Part shown: piece by piece, positions 21,101-32,230 of the stretch
How the letters are laid out: the number at the start of each line of letters is the position of its first letter
Position numbering within the stretch: position 1 is the first letter of the stretch
Assembly: GCA_010279815.1 (NCBI GenBank)
Contig: QEOQ01000444.1
Span: 372,001 to 436,000, forward strand
From: Brachionus plicatilis
Taxonomy: Eukaryota > Rotifera > Eurotatoria > Ploima > Brachionidae
Length of the DNA: 64,000 nucleotides
Direction of reading: 5' to 3'
Notes under the pieces: model-generated
Told to the model about the DNA's origin: nothing
What the model saw: the letters and a program-made list of their open reading frames with translations, nothing else
Databases searched by the model: none
Translations under genes and position numbers: made by a program

Positions 21101-21800
21101 AATAATATAATTTAAACTAGTCAAAAATTATATAAAGTAAATTAATAATTACCTTCAGTCGATATTGCATAAACATTTCCAAGATCCTGAAAAGGATAAT
21201 TTGTCCCATTAGATGAAGTAATAAATGAGTTGCTTTCATTAGATATCGAAATAGAGTCGACTGAGTCGATTGATAATCTCCGATTATTTCTAGTTGTTTG
21301 ATCAAATTGATTAGAATTATCAGTTTATATGTCAAATAGAAAGAGTCTTCTCTGATTACTTGTCATTACGCCAGAGACTGGTTCAACAGAGTTTGAAATT
21401 GTAACAGTATTTATTCTACTTGTTCGACCTCGTCCGCGACCTCTAGCCCGTATATTGGAACTAATTTGTTTTTTATAAAAGATAACTAATCAAAATTTAT
21501 TTTATTTTTTCAAAGTCTTATTTAAAATAAACTGTTTTAATAAAATGATGCTTGAATTTTCAAAAAAAACTCTTACAAGCATTAAATTATTATATTTTGT
21601 GCAAATATAAATTTAAATTATTTTGATTTCAAAATTCTATTCAAGTTTTTTAATTCAACACTTAAATTTTTTCAAGTGTACCAAGTGTTAGACCAAGTGT
21701 CACACTTGATTTTTTCAAGTGTTCTAGTGTAAATGTAAAGTGTGAGTGAAGCACTTACACTCACATTTAACACTTGACTTTTTTCAAGTGTGAAAGTATG
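18107..21800 (-). mobile_element. hAT transposon, 3.7 kb, with ~130-bp inverted ends and 8-bp target duplication
   Basis: Left end CATACTTTGACAG at 18107, right end complement CATACTTTCACAC from 21800. The inverted ends extend to about 18240 and 21668 and are built from AAGTGTNA words (AAGTGTTAAGTGTGAGTGT, AACACTTGG). Target duplication GTACTATG (18099-18106) and GCACTATG (21801-21808) matches at 7 of 8. It contains one minus-strand hAT transposase relic. The element sits in the coding frame of an older integrase-type element. Confidence 0.88.
18440..21480 (-). pseudogene. hAT transposase with BED finger and dimerisation domain, decayed
   Basis: N-terminal piece (about 21480-21370) has an RG-rich run ARGRGRGRTS. 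At about 20610-20490 is a BED zinc finger, FLKCGKIYRERFG...LNQHLEFYH. The catalytic start is at about 20240-20100 with LITDNWTDIGMKNSLAVCV. Then there is a very acidic segment (DDDDDVVNEV and further D/E runs over about 170 residues), followed by CAAHKINLAERS and LRCENGTRWSSSYLML (19460-19200). The C-terminal hAT dimerisation block FSIPASSAFVEKYFS is at about 18600-18520. A stop after KELRVI (20111 region) and frame changes make it inactive. The long acidic insertion is unusual for the family. Confidence 0.82.
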
Positions 21801-21860
21801 GCACTATGTAAAACAAAGTGCCATAGAGGCCAGTTAAAGAGTAACTATACAAGAAAATAA

Positions 21861-22069
21861 ATTTTTGATTGATCAATATTTCTGGTTTGTTTTGTTTTTA
21901 CTAAAATAAATCTGAACTTTTTTAAAATGATTTATTATTTATATATAAAACTTAAATCATAAATGTAACAAAATGTTTATTAAAATAAAAAAATCCTATA
22001 TATTTTACTTAAAAGTAAATTATTTAGCTAAAAAAAATAGTTTTATATAAATATATTTTAGTTATTACA
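21861..22069. other. AT-rich spacer
   Basis: Nothing recognised between the interrupted integrase-type element and the Helitron relic. Confidence 0.4.
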
Positions 22070-22146
22070 AAGGTTTTTCCTGTTCCAGCTGGTCCATCAA
22101 AAAAATAAATATTTTCAGAATCTTCAGAAATTTTAATCTGTATATA

Positions 22147-23302
22147 CAGTGGTGATTTGACACTAGGGTTTTTACCTTTTTTTACGTAAAATTACGTAAA
22201 ATTACGTAAATTAACCACTTTTTACGTAAATTTTCGTAATTTTACACTTGTAAGGACTGGTAAATTTACGTAAATTTACGCAATTTTACGAAATTTTACG
22301 ATAATTTTCGAAAAAACTGGTAAAAACAAAAGGGCCAAAAAAAAGCCAATTTTCAAGCAATTTCTTAGAATTTTTGGAAAATTTCAAAAAAACAAAAAAA
22401 TTTTTTAAAAAAAAAATTTACATTTTTTTACGTAAATTTACGTAAAATCCGAATTTTTTAATTGTAAAATTTTGTAAAAAATTGTAAAATATGGTAGATT
22501 CATGTAATATCGCTTTAAATCAAAAAAAGTGTTGTTAATTTTATTTTGTAAGAATAAAAAGGAAAAAATTTTTTTTCAATATATAATTAAATCTTTATCT
22601 TTTAGTCCATTAAACTTTACTTAAATAAACAAAAAAAAAGTCATTTCAAAAATTTATTGAATAATTCGTTCAAAAATTGATTATTAGTTTTATGTTTTTC
22701 TAGCTTTTAAATTTACTGAACGCTGTGTTTTCAACGAATTTCTAGCTTTTTCAAATGCCTTTTCAAAAGTTTCTCCACTAGGAAAAAATTTTGTTAAGCG
22801 TTCTAAATTTAAAAAAAATTATTTTCTTAAATATGAACAAAAAGACTTTTAAGTTTACCTTTAATTTCTATGAATTTTTTAAAGTCTTTATTCCTATAAA
22901 AAGTTATTGTCTCATGAAGACTGGTCAAATCATTAATTTTTTCCATTTAAAATAGTCTGATTTATTAAAATAAAAATATTTACTGTACTTTACAATTTTT
23001 TACAAAATTTTACAAAATGTAAAAAATGTAAATTTTTTTTTTAAAAAATTTTTTTGTTTTTTTGAAATTTTCCAAAAATTCTAAGAAATTGCTTGAAAAT
23101 TGGCTTTTTTTTGGCCCTTTTGTTTTTACCAGTTTTTTCGAAAATTATCGTAAAATTTCGTAAAATTGCGTAAATTTACGTAAATTTACCAGTCCTTACA
23201 AGTGTAAAATTACGAAAATTTACGTAAAAAGTGGTTAATTTACGTAATTTTACGTAATTTTACGTAAAAAAAGGTAAAAACCCTAGTGTCAAATCACCAC
23301 TG
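22147..23302. mobile_element. Tc1/mariner-like element with ~285-bp inverted ends, TA target, inside the Helitron
   Basis: Left end CAGTGGTGATTTGACACTAG, right end its complement, with TA at 22145-22146 and 23303-23304. The two inverted arms (22147 to about 22430 and about 23020 to 23302) appear identical or nearly so over their whole length. They are dense in TTTACGTAAA words and each contains GGGCCAAAAAAAAGCCAATT. The 0.6-kb centre holds a two-exon minigene on the minus strand and no transposase. Family assignment rests on the TA target and on 45752-46585, a relative with a Tc1/mariner transposase remnant. Confidence 0.82.
22690..22946 (-). CDS. Two-exon minigene carried by the Tc1/mariner-like element (66 aa)
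   Basis: Exon 1 runs from ATG at 22946 to 22859. A 56-bp intron (22858-22803) starts GTAAAC and ends TTTAG. Exon 2 runs from 22802 to the TAA at 22690. Together 201 nt, one frame. The product starts MEKINDLTSLHETITFYRN and contains ERLTKFFPSGETF then EKAFEKARNSLK, with a basic tail ending KARKT. It is predicted to be a small helical, charged protein with no zinc ligand or catalytic signature. A relative with nine of 25 identical positions in one ungapped stretch lies in another copy of the element family at 34999-35246. Function unknown. Neat splicing and absence of stops suggest it was recently coding. Confidence 0.55.
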
Positions 23303-23959
23303 TATATTAAATAAAAGATAAAAAAAAGCAAGCAAGGTTCATCTAAGCAGTCTTTCCATTTACTGTCCCATTCAAGAAATCCAATTTTCTTAGCTGCTTC
23401 GTGAAAGGATGAACAATTTTGACCTCCAATAAATAAGAGTTCTTCATAAATTTTTAGTCCTTTTGGGTAAAGAAGCATTAATCGCAGGCAAAATTGTTCA
23501 ATATCATTTGGATGAACAAAAAGCATTCTTGCAATTATTTGATCATTTGATCTTTGTAACAAATTTAAAGTAAAGTAAAAAATAGTATATTAAAAAAATC
23601 ATTTTTTTTTCTTTCAGTCCATTTTTTTCTTTTTTACAATATTTGAAATATTTGGGGATTTGGTAATAATAAAGCTCTTTTTGAAGTTTGTTTGATTTAG
23701 CTTAAAAAATGCAATAATCTCAGATCATTGCATCATTCAATTATTTCTTGTATATTTTTTTTGTGTCAAAATAACAAATTTGGTGTTTTTTTAATATGCA
23801 CTGGTAATCTCTTTGTAGTAGGATACTGTGAGTTCAATTTGAAATGAAACATTCTCCAAATAAACTCACATGCACTGATATACCTCATATCTTTAAATTT
23901 TTCAATTTTGTTGAGGTTTTCTGACTTAACAGAAATTAATGATTTATCATGACCTGTAA

Positions 23960-24502
23960 AATGCTTTTTATTCTTTATTACTTTATTTTTTACATACTAT
24001 TGGTTACTTTATTTATTACATACTTGTGGTCTTTTGAGATCTTTTCCTTTATTATGCTTCACCTTAGCATACAGGGATTCATCTATCTCAACTATTTTGC
24101 TGGGACCACCGATTTAAAAGTTTTGTTTTGACAAAGCGAGCGAGCACAATTGCCGCAATCTAAAAAAAATCGACGATACAGTTTCTCTATTGATTTTGTG
24201 ATCGAAATTGAGATTGATCAAAGTGACAGTTTTCGAAATTGTTATCTCGGAGCACCAACATTTGAATATAGCAAGTAAAATTCTTAATGGTTTCTTAAAA
24301 AGTGCAAAAAACGAGCCATCAATTGTCAACAACTCGAACAACGCCAGGCTAACAAAACGTTTTTTGCATCTTTACTTCTTTTTCTGGTATTTAATTTCAT
24401 TGGTTGACCATATTTTTTACAATTTTGTTTATTACAAATGACTAATGCATTAACAAGTCCCATACTCATTAATTTTTTAAAAATTTCTTCTTCGTTATCC
24501 AT
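23960..24502 (-). pseudogene. Merlin (ISXO2/IS1016-type) transposase fragment
   Basis: From ATG 24502: MDNEEEIFKKLMSMG, a zinc-binding block CNKQNCKKYGQPMKLN...WRCSSC, then (one frame shift later) TIDGSFFALFKKPLRILL, FDHKINRETVSSIFFRLRQ and IGGPSKIVEIDESLYAKVKH. This is the Merlin/ISXO2 order, with the Asp of EIDES as first catalytic acid. The protein stops soon after KRPQV. The other two acids and the C-terminus are missing where the Helitron sequence begins, so one element truncated the other. Confidence 0.82.
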
Positions 24503-25437
24503 TTTTTTGCTCAGAAATAAATTTTCAGTTGTAATATTTTAGTTTTTTGCTTTCAAATACTTATAGTTTTTTAAATTTTATTTTTTTTAGAAACTTATAG
24601 TTTATTTAAGCTTAATATATATTTCAAAAACTTATAGTTTATTATGGTGAGTTTCAATTTTTCCTTTTTTTCATTCGATATTAAGATAATTTTAAAATTT
24701 GAAATTTCTAGGATGAAAAAAAATTTGATTTCAACAAAATAAAATTTTATGTAATCAAAAAAAATTTTATGTGATCAAAAAAAAAATTTTGGTGATCAAT
24801 TTTTGATCACATAGAGTACACTTATTATTTTGGTGATCAAAATGATCACATTCTGGACATGATACCTATGATCACATTTTTTGGTGAACACTTGATCACA
24901 TTCTGGACATGACCCAAAAAATCTTGTCATATACACTTTTCTTAAATTTTTAAGCTTTAGGTCACTCAGTTTGCCTTATATTAAATTTTTTTTTAATTTC
25001 AGTAGATAAATTTTGTATTTTAATTGATCATTTGTGAAAGTTTTGAAGGAAATTTATTCAATTTATTTAATCAAAAAGAAAAAAAATCTGATTGTCTATC
25101 TTAAATTGTTTTAAAATGCATTTTTATTTTTATTTTTTCTTAAAAAATATTTCCGACAAGATATCATTTGTCTAATTTCTTTTTATTTTAACGATTATTT
25201 GCCTTGTCATTTGAATATCAAAAAATTTTCAAAATGGCTGGTGAAAAATAATCCTTTGAGAAATTTCAAAATAAAAAAAATTATCAAAAAAATTGATTTT
25301 TTTAAATCTCTAAAAAATGTTAAGCAAAAAACAAATAAAAAATCCATTTTCAAGAAAGTCCGGAGACAACCAGAGCAGTATTTTGGTAAACAAATTTAAA
25401 TAATTTAACATGTATCCATTTAACTTCATAACTTAAG
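24503..25437. other. Spacer with TGATCA-rich repeats; possible TRPC upstream exon
   Basis: At 24730-24910 the word TGATCA(CA) recurs many times (GGTGATCAA, TGATCACATTCTGGACATGA twice). The repeat word recurs at 26420-26455, inside the TRPC gene. At about 25290-25385 a basic frame ...KKVRRQPEQYF ends at a GTAAAC donor-like site. Its phase does not join cleanly to the first clear TRPC exon, so it is not included in that gene. Confidence 0.45.
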
Positions 25438-28400
25438 CCGGACATAAATGAAAAATTTATCGAAGCATGTGAAAGCGGTGATTTGAACACTGTTAATTTC
25501 ATCATACAAAACATCAAGGACTTTAACATCGAAGTCACTGATAACCTTGGTCGGACAGCGCTCAGACTCGCTGTAGAAAACGAGCACCTAGAAGTAATTA
25601 AGAAAAAAAAGGCAACAAAAAAATAATTAATAAATTTATTTATTAATCTAAAAAGGTTGTGCAAGCACTTCTTGCCAAATCGGACAGTCAAAAAATTCGC
25701 GATGCTCTGTTGCTGGCCATCTTTATGGGCTTCACAAACATAGCCGAAGCTATAATGAAGCATCCAAAGTACAAAATTTTAAATGAAAAAAAAATACTCA
25801 ACGGAGACACGGACTCATTTTGGCAAACACCAAGTTCAGACGATGCCCAGTTCTCACCAGACATCACCCCAATAATGCTGGCCTCTCAATTCAACAGGAC
25901 TGAAATTGTTCAAATGCTTCTGCTAAATGGAGACAGAATTTCAAAGCCACATGACTTCAACTGCAAATGCATCGAGTGCTTGAACAAATTTAAATTTGAT
26001 TCATTGCGTCATGCCCAATCGAGACTTAATGCCTATAAAGGTCTCGCGAGTGAATCATACATTTCACTGGCTAGCATTGATCCTATACTTACGGCCTTTG
26101 AATTGGGACGCGAGCTCGGCATTCTTGCCGAAAAAGAAAAGTATTTTAAACACGAATATCTCCAATTGAGACATTCGTTGAGCACCTATTCAGTCAAATT
26201 GTTGAATAATGTTCGCGGAAGAGATGAATTGGAAATTGTGCTGAACAAGACTGGCAAGGAAAAAGAGGAAAAATACGAACAATTGGCACGACTAGATTTG
26301 GCTCTCAGATTTCAAGAAAAACCAGTAAGAAATTTTTTTTGGTCATAGGATTTTTGATATTCGATATAAAGATTTTATTTTATGAAAGAAAAAAAAAAGA
26401 GTCAAACTCGTTTTGTGGTCAAATGATCACAGATTATGTGATCAAATGGTGACCATCACTAAAACATAATTATTCTCATAGGGTATTATCTTCTTTTTCA
26501 TAAATTTTTGAAATGATGTTTTTTCATAAAATCAAAGCTTAACACTAGAAGCACCAAAACGAGTCATTTTTACTCGTTATGAAAATTAAAGAATAAACCA
26601 TATATTTTATGTTCGAATTTATTTAAATTATTAAATTAATTGAATAAAAATAGTAAATTAATAGTTTTGTTTTTTTCTTAGGCCTAATAAAATATCCATG
26701 GTCGATCACACTTTTGAAAAATACTCTCTTTTTCTTTTGTTCAATATGCACACACTGCTTTTTTACATTTTTGAACACAATTTTTTTATTTGAATTTAGT
26801 TAATTTAGAAAGTTATCCTTATTTTTATGGTGAAAAAAAATATGATGCTCAAATAAAAAAAATTGAGTTGGATTTTAGCGGCCAAAAATCGAAAAAGAAT
26901 CATTTTGACTCGTTGAAGCTTCTATTGTTAAGAATAAAAAAATTTGAAAAAAAAATTTAATTTTTATCATCACTTTTTTTATTATTATTAAACGTAATTT
27001 TTAAGAGTTCAAAATTTTTATTAAATGACAGTAAATTTTGTTGATTTTTTCAATAAATAAAATATTTTTTTTTGGAAAAAATATAAAAATGTTAGATCTT
27101 CTTACAATAAAGAATTGAAAAAAATTTGATTGATGGTATCTAAAATTCCATTTTCTCCTGGTATTATGAATTTTGGTACAAGAAATAAAAACAAAATATT
27201 AAAAGTGCCAAAGCTTAAGTTCTGAAGGACCAAAACATGTTCTGTAAATTGTAGCAACTGATACATCCTTTGTATCACCACTTAAAGTTGAATTAAATTT
27301 TTAATATAATATTATATCCCAAATTTACTATTTTCTGAGTTTTTCAGATATATTGCAGAGTTTTGCAGAATCAGCAAATTGGTGGTACAAAGAATGTATC
27401 AGTTGCTACAATTTACAGAACATGTTTTGGTCTTTCGGAACTTAAGCTTTGGCACTTTTAATATTTTATTTTTGTTTTTTGTACCAAAATTCATAATGCC
27501 TATTTTGCTTTGTAAAAAAAACTTTAAAAAGCTTTCTAATTTGTTTATAAATTTTTATAAATTTATTTTTGAAAATTAAAGATTTTCATAAATTCGAAAT
27601 TTTACGCAGATTTACGTAAAATTACGATATCAAGTGGCACTTATTATCTTTTAATTTGATGATAGACATATTCTAAAAATTTCTCAAGTTTGTAGCTCAT
27701 TCAAATTGTCAGCAAAAATTGGTGGAAATATGGTACACTGGAGTGCGAAAAATATCCAAAATGAATCCAATTTTTATAATTTGCTTCATGCTAATTCATT
27801 GCATTCTTCTGCCAGTCAACTCATTAATTTACATAATCCATCCAAAGTGTAAGATAGGCAAATTAATGAGTCTGCCATGTGTCAAATTTATATCCCACTT
27901 TGCCTCCTACTTATCTTTCATTGGCATGCTGATCGCTTCTAGTTTGCGTTTTGCAAAAGAGGAAAAACAACTGGAACGCTTTTCGCACAAATACTCAAAC
28001 TATTTTTCCAATTATACAGAATATGTGGAAAATATTGACTATGTGCATCAGGTAGACTTTAGTGACTTCTACATTCGGTCCTACAAGCCGAGTGATTTAG
28101 ACCTGCTGATCACCATTTGGGTAATTGGTCAAACTTGGCACGAAATTAAAAAACTTTTTCAGCTTGGCATCTACGAATACCTGTATTCGCCTATTAACAT
28201 TGTCAATTCATTGCTGAATGTTTTGTATATCATTTCGTATGGATTAAAGTATCACACTATGATTTTGGTAGCGTCCAAGTTAAAACAAATAGAGACATCA
28301 AAATTTTGGCTAGACTTGGGAAATTTGAATGAAACAGACTTGGAGTCACAGAAAAATATCTACGAAACATTTTATTGGTTAAACAGTGGTAAATTTTTAT

Positions 28401-31400
28401 AATAAATTTTTTTTTAATTTTTTTTAATTTTATTTTTAAACAAAGATCGATTCTACTGGAAATCATTTGATCCCATAAATTTATCCGAGGGCTTTTTTGC
28501 CATTGGAAACGTGATCGCCTTTGCCAGACTATGCTACTTTTTGCCCATTAGCCAACAACTTGGTCCCCTCGAGATCACACTAGGAAAAATGATTAATGAT
28601 ATTTTTAAATTCATCTGCATTTTTATAATTGTCTTTACGTCATTTTTGTTCTCATTGAATAATTTATATTTATACTATAATACAGAAATACGCAAAAAGG
28701 TCGAAGTATCTGCTCCGTACAATCACGAAGAAGAGGCTGAGAATCCTTTCCTAACCAAAGCTGAACTTGGCTTTGGATCGTAAGTGTTAAATTATTTTAT
28801 TTTTTAGCTCCAAAAGTTAAAGGGTATTGTGAAATTAAAATACAAAGTGAACCAAAATTCTTCCTTTTTTAATAAATAAAAATTTATGAAAATAAGAATC
28901 AATTTTAGACCAAAAAAGTTCGCAGTATCTTTTCGAATATTTTTTATTTACTTTAATCATTAAATAATTTACTTTGTTTAATTTTAAAACAGAAACTTAT
29001 TCTTAGATTCTTTTTCAATTAACTCAAAAAAGGGAAGATAATTTGAAATAAATTTATTTAAATTAATTATTTTATCAAAGGAAAAAACTTATTGCTTGAA
29101 AAGATCATATGGATTTCTATTTTATTCCAAATGATAAAAAAATGCAAGAAAAATTCTAATAAAAAGCTTATTTTTTATGTAATTATCTGATAAAAATCAA
29201 ATAAATTTACAACAAAGAGAAAATTTAAAGGTTGTGTCTATATTATCAAATATCTAAAATTTATCATCAAAAAATAAAAATTAATCACCAAAATATTTTT
29301 TTATAACCAGATTTACTAAAATTTCATTAAAAGAAAATGATTATATCAATTAAAAAAAAATCATCATTAAAAGACAGAAAAAATTAGATTAATTAAGTAC
29401 AAAATATTCATCAAATTTTTTTTTCATTAAATAAAAACATTATTATAACCAAAATTAATTAAAATATGAAATATAAAAAAATATGTCAATAAAGCTTATT
29501 TGTCTAGTTTAGGTCTATCAAAAGTTCTTTTTTCACCAATATAAAGTGTCTTAGTATTATGAGTAATTTTACTAAATTCATTCTGAACAGCATTATAATA
29601 AAAAATTTTTAAAATGTATTTTAAATATTTGGAAAACCAAAAGAGGCTAAAAATGTTTGAATAAATGCAATTTTTTAGTAAAATTTTCAATTTTTTTCAT
29701 TTTTGCTTTTGAAAATTTTCAAAAATTTAACATTTTAAAATTTTACACTTTTCTAGGTAAAATTACGTAAAATTCGTACGTAATTTTTGAATCTTTTCAA
29801 AAGAAAAGATAAAATAAATTGAAAATTTTACTAAAAAATTGCATTTTTTGAAACTTTTTTGGCTTTTTTTGGTTTTACAAATATTTACAATATTTAACGT
29901 AATTTTACGCAAATTAATGTAAATTTTAGTAAATTAACTATTTTTTACAAAAGTCATTTACCTAAATTTACCAAAATTTACGTAAATTAAAAAAAAAAAA
30001 CTCTTTGTAATTATTGCTCCCAAGAACTATCATTAGACCAAGATTTTATTGATTTTTCTATCAAAGTAAAAAATGCACCCATTGGCCATCCTTAACGGAA
30101 TGTAAAATATTTTTTGATAAGTGCATTGTACAATTTAATTCCATTATTCGCATTAAATATCTTTAAAAAAAATTCATTATTTTTATGAGTTGCATCTAGA
30201 ACAAAAAAAACAGAGAGTTTATTTGAGATTTTTTATTTCAAAAGTATTTTATATTCACAATTAAATTTAAAAAAAATTCAAATAAAAAATTCTAAGTTAG
30301 TAATAAAATTAAAATAAAACTTTACAAAAAATCACTTAACTAAATTGAAAATCGATTTTATTATTGGATTGAGAAAATTTTTTTTCAATTTTTTCTTATT
30401 TTCTAAATCTACATTGCATGTAAATTATGTTACATTAAAATTATTTAAATTAAATCAAAGATATAGTTTAATATCTAAAGACAAACTTTTTGAATTGAAA
30501 TGATATTTTGAATTGATCATCAACTTCAAGATGCCTGTAATTTTCTCATTTTGAATTTTTATTAATGTCACCAAATAGTGACCACTGCTGGCCACCAATT
30601 GAGCAATGTGATATTTGTCACATACCTAAATAATTTTCTAAAATGATAAATTTTTAACCTTTTTCTGAATTCAAGCCTAAGCCGGGCGTTGAGAACACTC
30701 TTTTTTGCCATATACCTAATTGGTGATTCAAAAGTGGCGCGTATAGACCCATTCGGAAACTCTATGACCATGACCATTGGCTACACAGTATACGCATTTT
30801 TTCACGTTGGATCAATCACAATTTTGATGTCAATGCTGATCGCAATGATGACAAAATCCTATGAAAAAATAATTCATCACTCAGACACTGAGTGGAAATT
30901 CGCTAGATCAATGCTCTTTATGACTTACATCAAAGAAGGCTTTACTCTGCCAGTTCCCTTTAACCTAATACCGCCTCCTTTGACAACTTATTTTGAGATA
31001 AAAAAATTCTGGAAACGACTGAAAGAGCGAAAAGCTTTGGAAAAATCCAAGTCACAAAAAACCAGCCAGTTCGACGAACTGCCCAGTGTGTATGAGAACA
31101 AGTCACAAAATTCTAATTGGCAAAACAATTCGATTCAAAAACCAAGAGAAAACAGCTTCAAAGGAACTCTAAAGAAAAATGGTGACCAAATTCAGAATAA
31201 AAATGACAATAGCCAAAATGGCTCTCAAAAGCTCACCTATGGTGTAAATAATTACACTTGTTTTTTTTTTTTTTTTTTTAGGCTTAAATGTTTTATTTTC
31301 TTTTAGATTGTGATGGAACGGGTTGTAAAGCGCTACTTGATGCACAACCAGGGCGATTTGGACGAGCAGCGTCAAAATGACTTTGACGAATTTAAGCTTG

Positions 31401-31936
31401 ACTTGCAGCAAATAAAGTATGAGATCATGAATGACTTGAAAAAAACCCGCGAAGACAATGCCCGAAATATGTTCATTATTAACAATGGGGTTCAAGTTCT
31501 GGCCGAGGAGCTGCTCCAGAACAAATTGAACACTTTAAAGGAAAAAGAAAATAAAAATGGATCAAATCTATTGAAAATTTTGGAACAAGAAAAGTCGATC
31601 AACAAGCTGAAAGACTTTGTGAACACCAACCAGATTCAGGTGAGATCAAGCTCTTTTATAAAAGAAGTGGCTGATTTGAACAAGGCAAATGGTTCTGTGC
31701 AGAATGTGGCTAGCGGCAGCAATAATCACAGCGAGCTGACTGTAAATAAGCCTAGAACAAATCCATGTGATTTTATTGACAATTTAAATCAAACAAAGTC
31801 CCCGATTAAAGTCAATTTTGATCTAAATGATAGCAAGTTTTTTTCACCACATTTGTCACGGATATTAGAAGAGTCAAATTCGGAACGATCCGATTATTTG
31901 TCTGAATACACTTCTTCAGTCAAAACTCCTTTATAA
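25438..31936 (+). CDS. TRPC-type cation channel, six exons, N-terminus not identified
   Basis: Exons 25438-25593, 25656-26324, 27689-28388, 28446-28779, 30682-31243 and 31307-31936 total 3051 nt in one frame (1016 residues visible). All introns are GT-AG. Residues 1-275 hold ankyrin repeats and the TRPC linker (DITPIMLASQFNRTEIVQML, CKCIECLNKF, LNAYKGLASESYISLAS). Then come FVAHSNCQQKLVEIWY at the 276 join, transmembrane segments, FARLCYFLPISQQLGPLEIT, the pore segment LRTLFFAIYLIGDS, MSMLIAMMTKSY and the TRP box EWKFARSMLFMTYIKEG. The last exon gives VMERVVKRYLMHNQG and a charged tail. The family forms tetrameric, PLC-coupled Ca2+/Na+ channels in the plasma membrane. The pore loop is poorly conserved. 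The initiating exon is upstream of 25438 and not found. AATAAA follows the stop at 31965. Confidence 0.9.
26543..26927. mobile_element. piggyBac-type MITE in TRPC intron 2
   Basis: TTAA at 26539-26542 and 26928-26931. Left end CACTAGAAGCACCAAAACGA, right end GACTCGTTGAAGCTTCTATTG. The TTAA target and CACTAGAAGCACC end equal those of the larger element at 51728-52294. Lies wholly in the intron 26325-27688. Confidence 0.78.
27160..27500. mobile_element. Fold-back MITE in TRPC intron 2
   Basis: Arms at 27160-27285 and 27380-27500 are inverted copies (GGTATTATGAATTTTGGTAC at the left edge; AAAACATGTTCTGTAAATTG inside). A single arm of the same family lies at 55065-55200. No certain target duplication. 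Confidence 0.75.
27590..27637. mobile_element. End fragment of an ACGTAAA (Tc1/mariner-like) element
   Basis: TTACGCAGATTTACGTAAAA followed by TTACGATATCAAGTGGCACT and TA. It has the same kind of end as the other TA-flanked elements, truncated on the left. Confidence 0.5.
29690..30240. mobile_element. Degenerate ACGTAAA element remnants and ORF relic in TRPC intron 4
   Basis: At 29740-30000 TTTACGTAAA and TTTTACGCAAATT words and a short inverted pair (TTGAAAATTTTACTAAAAAA in both orientations near 29690 and 29820) are all decayed. At 30240-30035 the minus strand reads LDATHKNNEFFLKIFNANNG, KLYNALIKKYF, a stop, then GWPMGAFFTLIEKSIKSW and a stop. It might be a distant relative of the minigene at 22690-22946 but the alignment needs gaps, so this is only a suggestion. 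Confidence 0.35.
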
Positions 31937-31964
31937 TATTCAGAAAACACTTTCAAACTGATTA

Positions 31965-31970
31965 AATAAA
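31965..31970 (+). promoter_or_regulatory. Likely polyadenylation signal of the TRPC gene
   Basis: AATAAA 28 bases after the TRPC stop codon; the spacing fits a short 3' UTR. Confidence 0.55.
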
Positions 31971-32230
31971 ATTGTATTTGATTTAAATTTTTTTTTTCCT
32001 TCATTGTAAAAATGTGTTAAAATATTATACATTCATTAATTTAAAAGAGATTTAGAATGTTTGTGTAAAATTAAAACAAATACTAAATACCCTCTTTATG
32101 GTAAACTATTTTTTATTTTCAAAATTTTAGTCATTTTAGTCATGTGTAAGATTGAAAGATACTTTTTCAAAATTATTAAGTTGATTAAGAATACTTCAAT
32201 ATAAAATGGTTTAATTTTTTGTGTTTTAAT

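Larger units (their letters stand above)
22070..23940 (-). pseudogene. Helitron Pif1-type helicase region, split by a Tc1/mariner element
   Basis: Minus strand, in family order: MRYISACEFIWRMFHFKL and TTKRLPVHIKKTP (about 23900-23790); ARMLFVHPNDIEQFCLRLML, EAAKKIGFLEWDSKWKDCLD (23560-23340); then, after the inserted element, IYFFDGPAGTGKTFVIT (about 22130-22075). The last carries the Walker A motif of the Pif1-like helicase that Helitrons use for rolling-circle transposition. Stops and frame changes lie between the pieces. The Rep nuclease part would be upstream (right), where a Merlin relic abuts at about 23960. No Helitron end (TC...CTRR) could be assigned. Confidence 0.8.

Noticed and set aside
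24208..24441. Plus-strand ORF of 77 codons
   Set aside because: Antisense to the Merlin transposase relic, which has recognisable family motifs on the minus strand.
25199..25399. Basic ORF as first TRPC exon
   Set aside because: The donor-like GTAAAC leaves phase 1, which does not fit the phase 0 start of the exon at 25438, and TRPC N-termini do not look like this.
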